From positions 186,001 to 250,000 of the forward strand of contig JAZGTN010000239.1 of the NCBI GenBank assembly GCA_037783415.1: a stretch of DNA of 64,000 nt, written 5' to 3'. The position numbers were made by a program, and so were the translations under genes. Shown here piece after piece: positions 59,917-64,000 of this stretch (within the stretch, counting starts at the first letter, position 1; every line of letters begins with the position of its first letter). The notes beneath the pieces are model-generated. The model was given only the letters and a program-made list of their open reading frames with translations. It was not told the DNA's origin and did not search any database. Origin of the DNA: Leptasterias polaris (Eukaryota > Echinodermata > Asteroidea > Forcipulatida > Asteriidae).

Positions 59917-60128
59917 GTAAACTTGTGAGTACAACCATTGTATCAAACTCTTTTGGGAGAAGTTGCTGATGAGAAGAACCGGTGTGGTCTCGATGTTTCA
60001 AACATTATACTCTTCTCCTGAAGATGAGCCGAGTATACTGTTCGAAACGTCGAGACCACACCGGTTTTCTCTCAGAACCAACACTTCTCCCAAAAGTGTT
60101 TTATATATGGTTGTACTCGCAAGTTTAC
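59917..60128. mobile_element. Palindromic element with GTAAACTTG ends
   Basis: Arms of about 95 bp (59917-60010 and 60035-60128) pair over GTAAACTTG, GAGTACAACCAT, TTTTGGGAGAAGT and AACCGGTGTGGTCTCGA, with a short centre. No target duplication is obvious. Upstream of SUPT20H. Confidence 0.7.
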
Positions 60129-63100
60129 TTTAGTTCTTCTCACTTTCAAATGTCATTTTAAGGTGGGAAATTTAGTGAGAGGAGGCTCTAACTCATAGTC
60201 AGCTAAAGTGTACAGTTTTTAAAAACAATTGCTCTAAATTGTTATTAATGTCTCAATTATTTAGTGAAGAAATACCGCGTGTGTGTAACCTTTGTAGATG
60301 ACCTAAATTAAACTCTACTCTAATTTATACTGGTATCCTAATACCAACCTTGTTAAAATGTAACACACTCGAGTACAATATCAACACGTTTTGGTAACTA
60401 AAAGCAGTGAATGTCTTTAAAAAGAGAATACAGCATTTTTCGGTCATTTTTTCCCGATGACGTAAACATTGATTTTATTTTAAATCTTCGGACAAAAGTA
60501 CATACATACATTAATTACAAATTGTCCGGGTCAAGACAAAAGTACAAAAAACAAAACTTGTCATCAGAGATGTGTTGGGTTACGTTCAAAGCCCTTTATT
60601 CGTTAATTACTAATGAGCAACATTTATCGTGTTATGCACTGTGGAGGACGTTGACCTCACTGATTACCGACTAGCACCATTGTTTACAGTAGATAGACAT
60701 GCCAAAAGCATGGATAGTCCTTTTGGGCTTATCAATATGTCTCCACTTACTCCGATGGTTTTAAGAGAATTGGACAATAATTTACACACTGCATGATAAA
60801 GTGAGTCCCTGAGTATGATATTTTAACGGAAAACTTAACCTTATTACGGTGGAATGATAGAGCGCCCTCTGTGTTTTGAAGATAACATACAGATTATACA
60901 CACAAAAAATGTTTGTGATCATGGATTTATTTAGCACATTCGTTGGTGTGCAAGATCAGTTTACGAACATAAATATTCAACATTAATGTTCTTCTAATGT
61001 CAAGTCTGGGTTTTAAATTGGGGAATCCCCCCATCCAGGGATGCCTAATCACGAAGGAGCTAATAATAGACATTACCTCATCCGGGGGATATAGAGCCCA
61101 TCCGTTTACCCTGACCTCCATTTGGGGTATAACTTCCACCGTATGTCAAACTCCAACGACAGACTTCTAGATGACCTTTTGTTATCAATTAAAATCCATG
61201 CCCAACTACTTGGTCCCACGGGTTTTAACGACGCCTTTTACAATAATATGTTTTCCGAAAGTATGTTTCAAAATGTTGTTTCTGTGGAAGTGATATTTGC
61301 TGCAGAGATTTGAATAATGTCAAAATAAGTGAGTGCTGTATCCTTACAGAGCGTCAACTTTTATTGTGCGGTTTTACCAGGTTGTGACGCTGTAGTCTCG
61401 AAAACAGGATTGGGGATACATGGCTGCTTAATGAAAATCAAACTCCAACATCAGCTGTTTATTTTTTTAGGCAACTTGGCAAATTAGAAATGTCTCCTGG
61501 TTGTTGGATTTGATGAATGATGGTCCAATGTTGCTCCCCTGTACCATGCGTGTTACTCGAGCCTTATCAGCAATGCCCACCTTACATCTTACCACCGACT
61601 TTTAATTATGTTTTTTCCACTTTTTTTTCCATTTCAAAAAGGACGACTTCCCGGACTGACGGCTGTCGACATTAAACAGACATGCGCATATGTCGGTTAC
61701 TTTTAACCCATTTATGAAACGAACATTATAGGTTCCGGGGCATAAAATTGACCTTTATGTTCAACAACTAAAAAAGGAGCATTTTCAATGCCTGCTTCCA
61801 CGGACATCGGAAGTGAAAGTTCACCGTGAGTGCACTGCAGCCATGGACATCTACTCAAACGGAAGCCCTAGGCCGAGTAGGGCGCCCTCTGTCAGTAACC
61901 CAGGCATAAACTGCATCCTTGAACTCAGTCACCTCAGAATTGAGACACTATCACTTGAAGCTCATCAGGTTTCCTGAGATAACACCTCTTGCTGTTTCTG
62001 GGAAACATGTAAACATGTAATTTGTGTGCGTTATACATACCGTTATTCGGCAAGGCAGCTGCACCGCAATTTTCTTTCTCAGCAGGCCGTGTTATTTCAG
62101 CCAGTGGGAGGACGACGAGTATGCCTATTATTAACAATTTCACGAGAAGATCATGGTCACACTTTGAAGTTTCGCCGGTTTTTGAAGTTTTGACGGTGAA
62201 CCTATATCGAACTCATCTACGGGTGTGGTGGTGTAGAGGGCGTGTATATGGTCGCATCCCACCCTTGCACGAATGAGATTTTCCTAACAATTTTAGGTTT
62301 ACATCATTTTTTTCTTCAATATTATTTGATCTTTTGAGTAACAAGTGTTTGTTCTTGTCATTATCCCCTTACAAAATTAGTGTTAGTGTCGTATTTTCAT
62401 AATTAAGTAGATTTTCAAAACAATTACTTCAAAAATGTTAATATTACAATACTACATACAAACAAATCGGGCATGAAAGTGATTAATTTATTCATACAAA
62501 TTAATGCATCCAGGTGTGAAGCTCAAATTGAATACTGGTCTTCTGAAAAACAAACTCAAAATAAAACCGTAAGAAACAATACATGGGCTTTCCTAGATTG
62601 AAACAAATACACGAAGACTTGGTTGGTCTTGTTTCCATTTGAAGTATAAAGCAACCTTACACGTTACACGTTGCCCCCCAAAACCCGCTGAAATGCTACT
62701 AGCCCATGGCGTGCGGTTATTAAATAAATCATAACTGACTGATAGAGTCCCAACCCGACACCGACACCATTAACGACCCCCTTTTGGGGCAATTTGATAA
62801 ATTTCCAGACCAATTGAGCCAATTAAGGTGCCGTTTAAAACTACAGCAAAAATTTTTGTTAAAAATCAGCTAAAAATGTGGCCGGCGTAGATTCTTTTGT
62901 GAAAAAATAGTATTGTAATGTTAACATTAAAAAAGCAAAACCAATGTCGGCGGTTTGGTTGATGTGCACAACACTGCCATAGTAACAAGTTGAAATCGTA
63001 CACCATTTGTTTAAAATCGCTGAAATAAGTGTGAGTATGAAATGTTAATTACATCAATTGGCAGACTGGCTTTATGGAAGTTGTGTGTTTTCGTTTCTTT

Positions 63101-64000
63101 GCATTGTCCTTCAAAACAACAATCAATAAAGTGTTTTATATACACATCTGAAACATGTTACTTACAACTGTCACAAGTCATTATAGATGAAAAGCACAAT
63201 CGCAACATTGGCTTTATTAAATTTACCATGCTCATTGTATGGACAAAGTGTATGGAACTATTGGGCTATTTTCACGTACCCCTTTCAATTAACTGAATTA
63301 ATTTACTATAGTCAGTAATTTTATCAACGAGACTGCTCTAATTCGCCGTGTCATGAAAGCGTAGACTATTCCGATTTTGACATTGTTTTTGTCAGCTTGA
63401 TTTACTCAATCAGGTAGGACCTCCTCAGACATGTCGTTTGTAATTTCCTGACTGATTGGAGGAGGAGAACCCGTGTGGACCTTCCACCCTGGACCGTCCC
63501 CCTGTCCTGGTAATTGCATCTTGCAAATTATTGAGGCAATACCGGGAAGTTAAGGTCGGGTTTACTTCCTTCTGCCCCCTTAGAGTATATATGGAACTTT
63601 AAAGCAGTAACATCCCTTTCGTAAATAAAAGGAATCCACGAATCGAGACACAAACTGTGCAAGTCAATCATCCAAAGAAACAGCTCTAATTATTTAATTC
63701 AATTTTAAAAGTTAAAATGAATCATTGTTCGTCGATCCAGTTCGAGCTCTTCATCGATTGTAATATTTTTTTCCCGGAGTTAAAAACTTTGGTGAAATAA
63801 CTATTTAGGATGTCGGGTTCCACCACTTTATTCCTTCCACTCTTTTAGTTTAGTTTTAGCTCGAAATTATTTCTATTTTGGAATGTCGATGTGTGCTAAT
63901 AAGATCATTCATACTTATTTACCATTAAGTCATCCATAATAAAATACGCGATCGTTGGGAGCCATTTTGTCTGGTGTTCGTCACAACAAACAAAAACTGA
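60129..64000. other. Upstream intergenic DNA, no gene supported
   Basis: Several open frames of 60-90 codons occur on both strands, but none has recognisable motifs or complete start and splice context. At 63585 a TATATATGGA motif and at 63940 an AATAAA could be the promoter and poly(A) signal of an LTR running off the window end, but no partner LTR is visible. AGAGCGCCCTCTG-like motifs (60860, 61880) echo ends of foldback elements elsewhere in the window. Confidence 0.35.

Noticed and set aside
59965..60050. Hammerhead ribozyme-like CTGATGAG and GAAAC motifs
   Set aside because: The motifs are not arranged with the required stem II and cleavage site, so no self-cleaving core can be drawn.
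60927..61139. Minus-strand open frame of 70 codons ending next to AATAAA
   Set aside because: No acceptor lies upstream, there are no processing sites or domains, and the length is within chance expectation.
61934..62143. Minus-strand frame with a signal-peptide-like hydrophobic start and a good GTATGT donor near 62040
   Set aside because: There is no in-frame ATG (the nearby ATG stops after four codons) and no downstream exon could be found; it is noted in case a distant 5' exon exists.

Overview
The window is animal nuclear DNA. It has AT-rich, intron-heavy genes with GT-AG splice sites and many dispersed mobile elements. It encodes three conserved eukaryotic housekeeping genes, each of which I could assemble exon by exon with consistent splice phases. 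The repeat types (tRNA-derived SINEs, short palindromic MITEs, CR1/Jockey-like LINE pieces) and the protein sequences suggest a marine invertebrate deuterostome. An echinoderm, perhaps a sea star, is my best guess, but this is inference from memory and no database was searched.

Layout. 1-7,000: no convincing gene. It holds a foldback transposon with tandemly repeated arms (634-1521), SINE and MITE copies, and two weak candidate exons (3505-3626 and a His/Asp-rich one at 4752-5100). 7322-8169 (-): DPH3, the CSL zinc-finger protein of diphthamide synthesis, 3 coding exons, 81 aa. 8604-21732 (+): EXOSC8 (RRP43), an RNA exosome ring subunit, 11 coding exons, 275 aa, arranged head-to-head with DPH3 across a 434-bp shared promoter. 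Its introns carry an internally deleted LINE, palindromic MITEs and a 90-bp minisatellite. 21.7-28.7 kb: an intergenic repeat graveyard with a truncated LINE, duplicated repeats and a decayed copy of part of a SUPT20H exon. 28739-58350 (-): SUPT20H (SPT20/p38IP), a core SAGA subunit, 23 coding exons, about 944 aa, convergent with EXOSC8. 59.1-64 kb: the SUPT20H 5' end and upstream DNA with no supported gene.

The most striking feature is tandem-repeat load inside introns. One SUPT20H intron of about 12.95 kb is about 96% a 108-bp satellite of 115 units (41393-53811). Another holds 26 units of a 61-bp repeat that read as identical (31054-32647). EXOSC8 intron 7 is about two thirds a 90-bp repeat (16385-17425), and a 68-bp repeat lies in a further SUPT20H intron. 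Together these make up roughly a quarter of the window.

The three genes do not form a pathway. They act in translation-factor modification (DPH3), RNA decay and processing (EXOSC8) and transcriptional coactivation (SUPT20H). The EXOSC8/SUPT20H neighbourhood matches what I recall of vertebrate gene order. I found no convincing new gene system. The unusual material is intronic satellite and foldback DNA.
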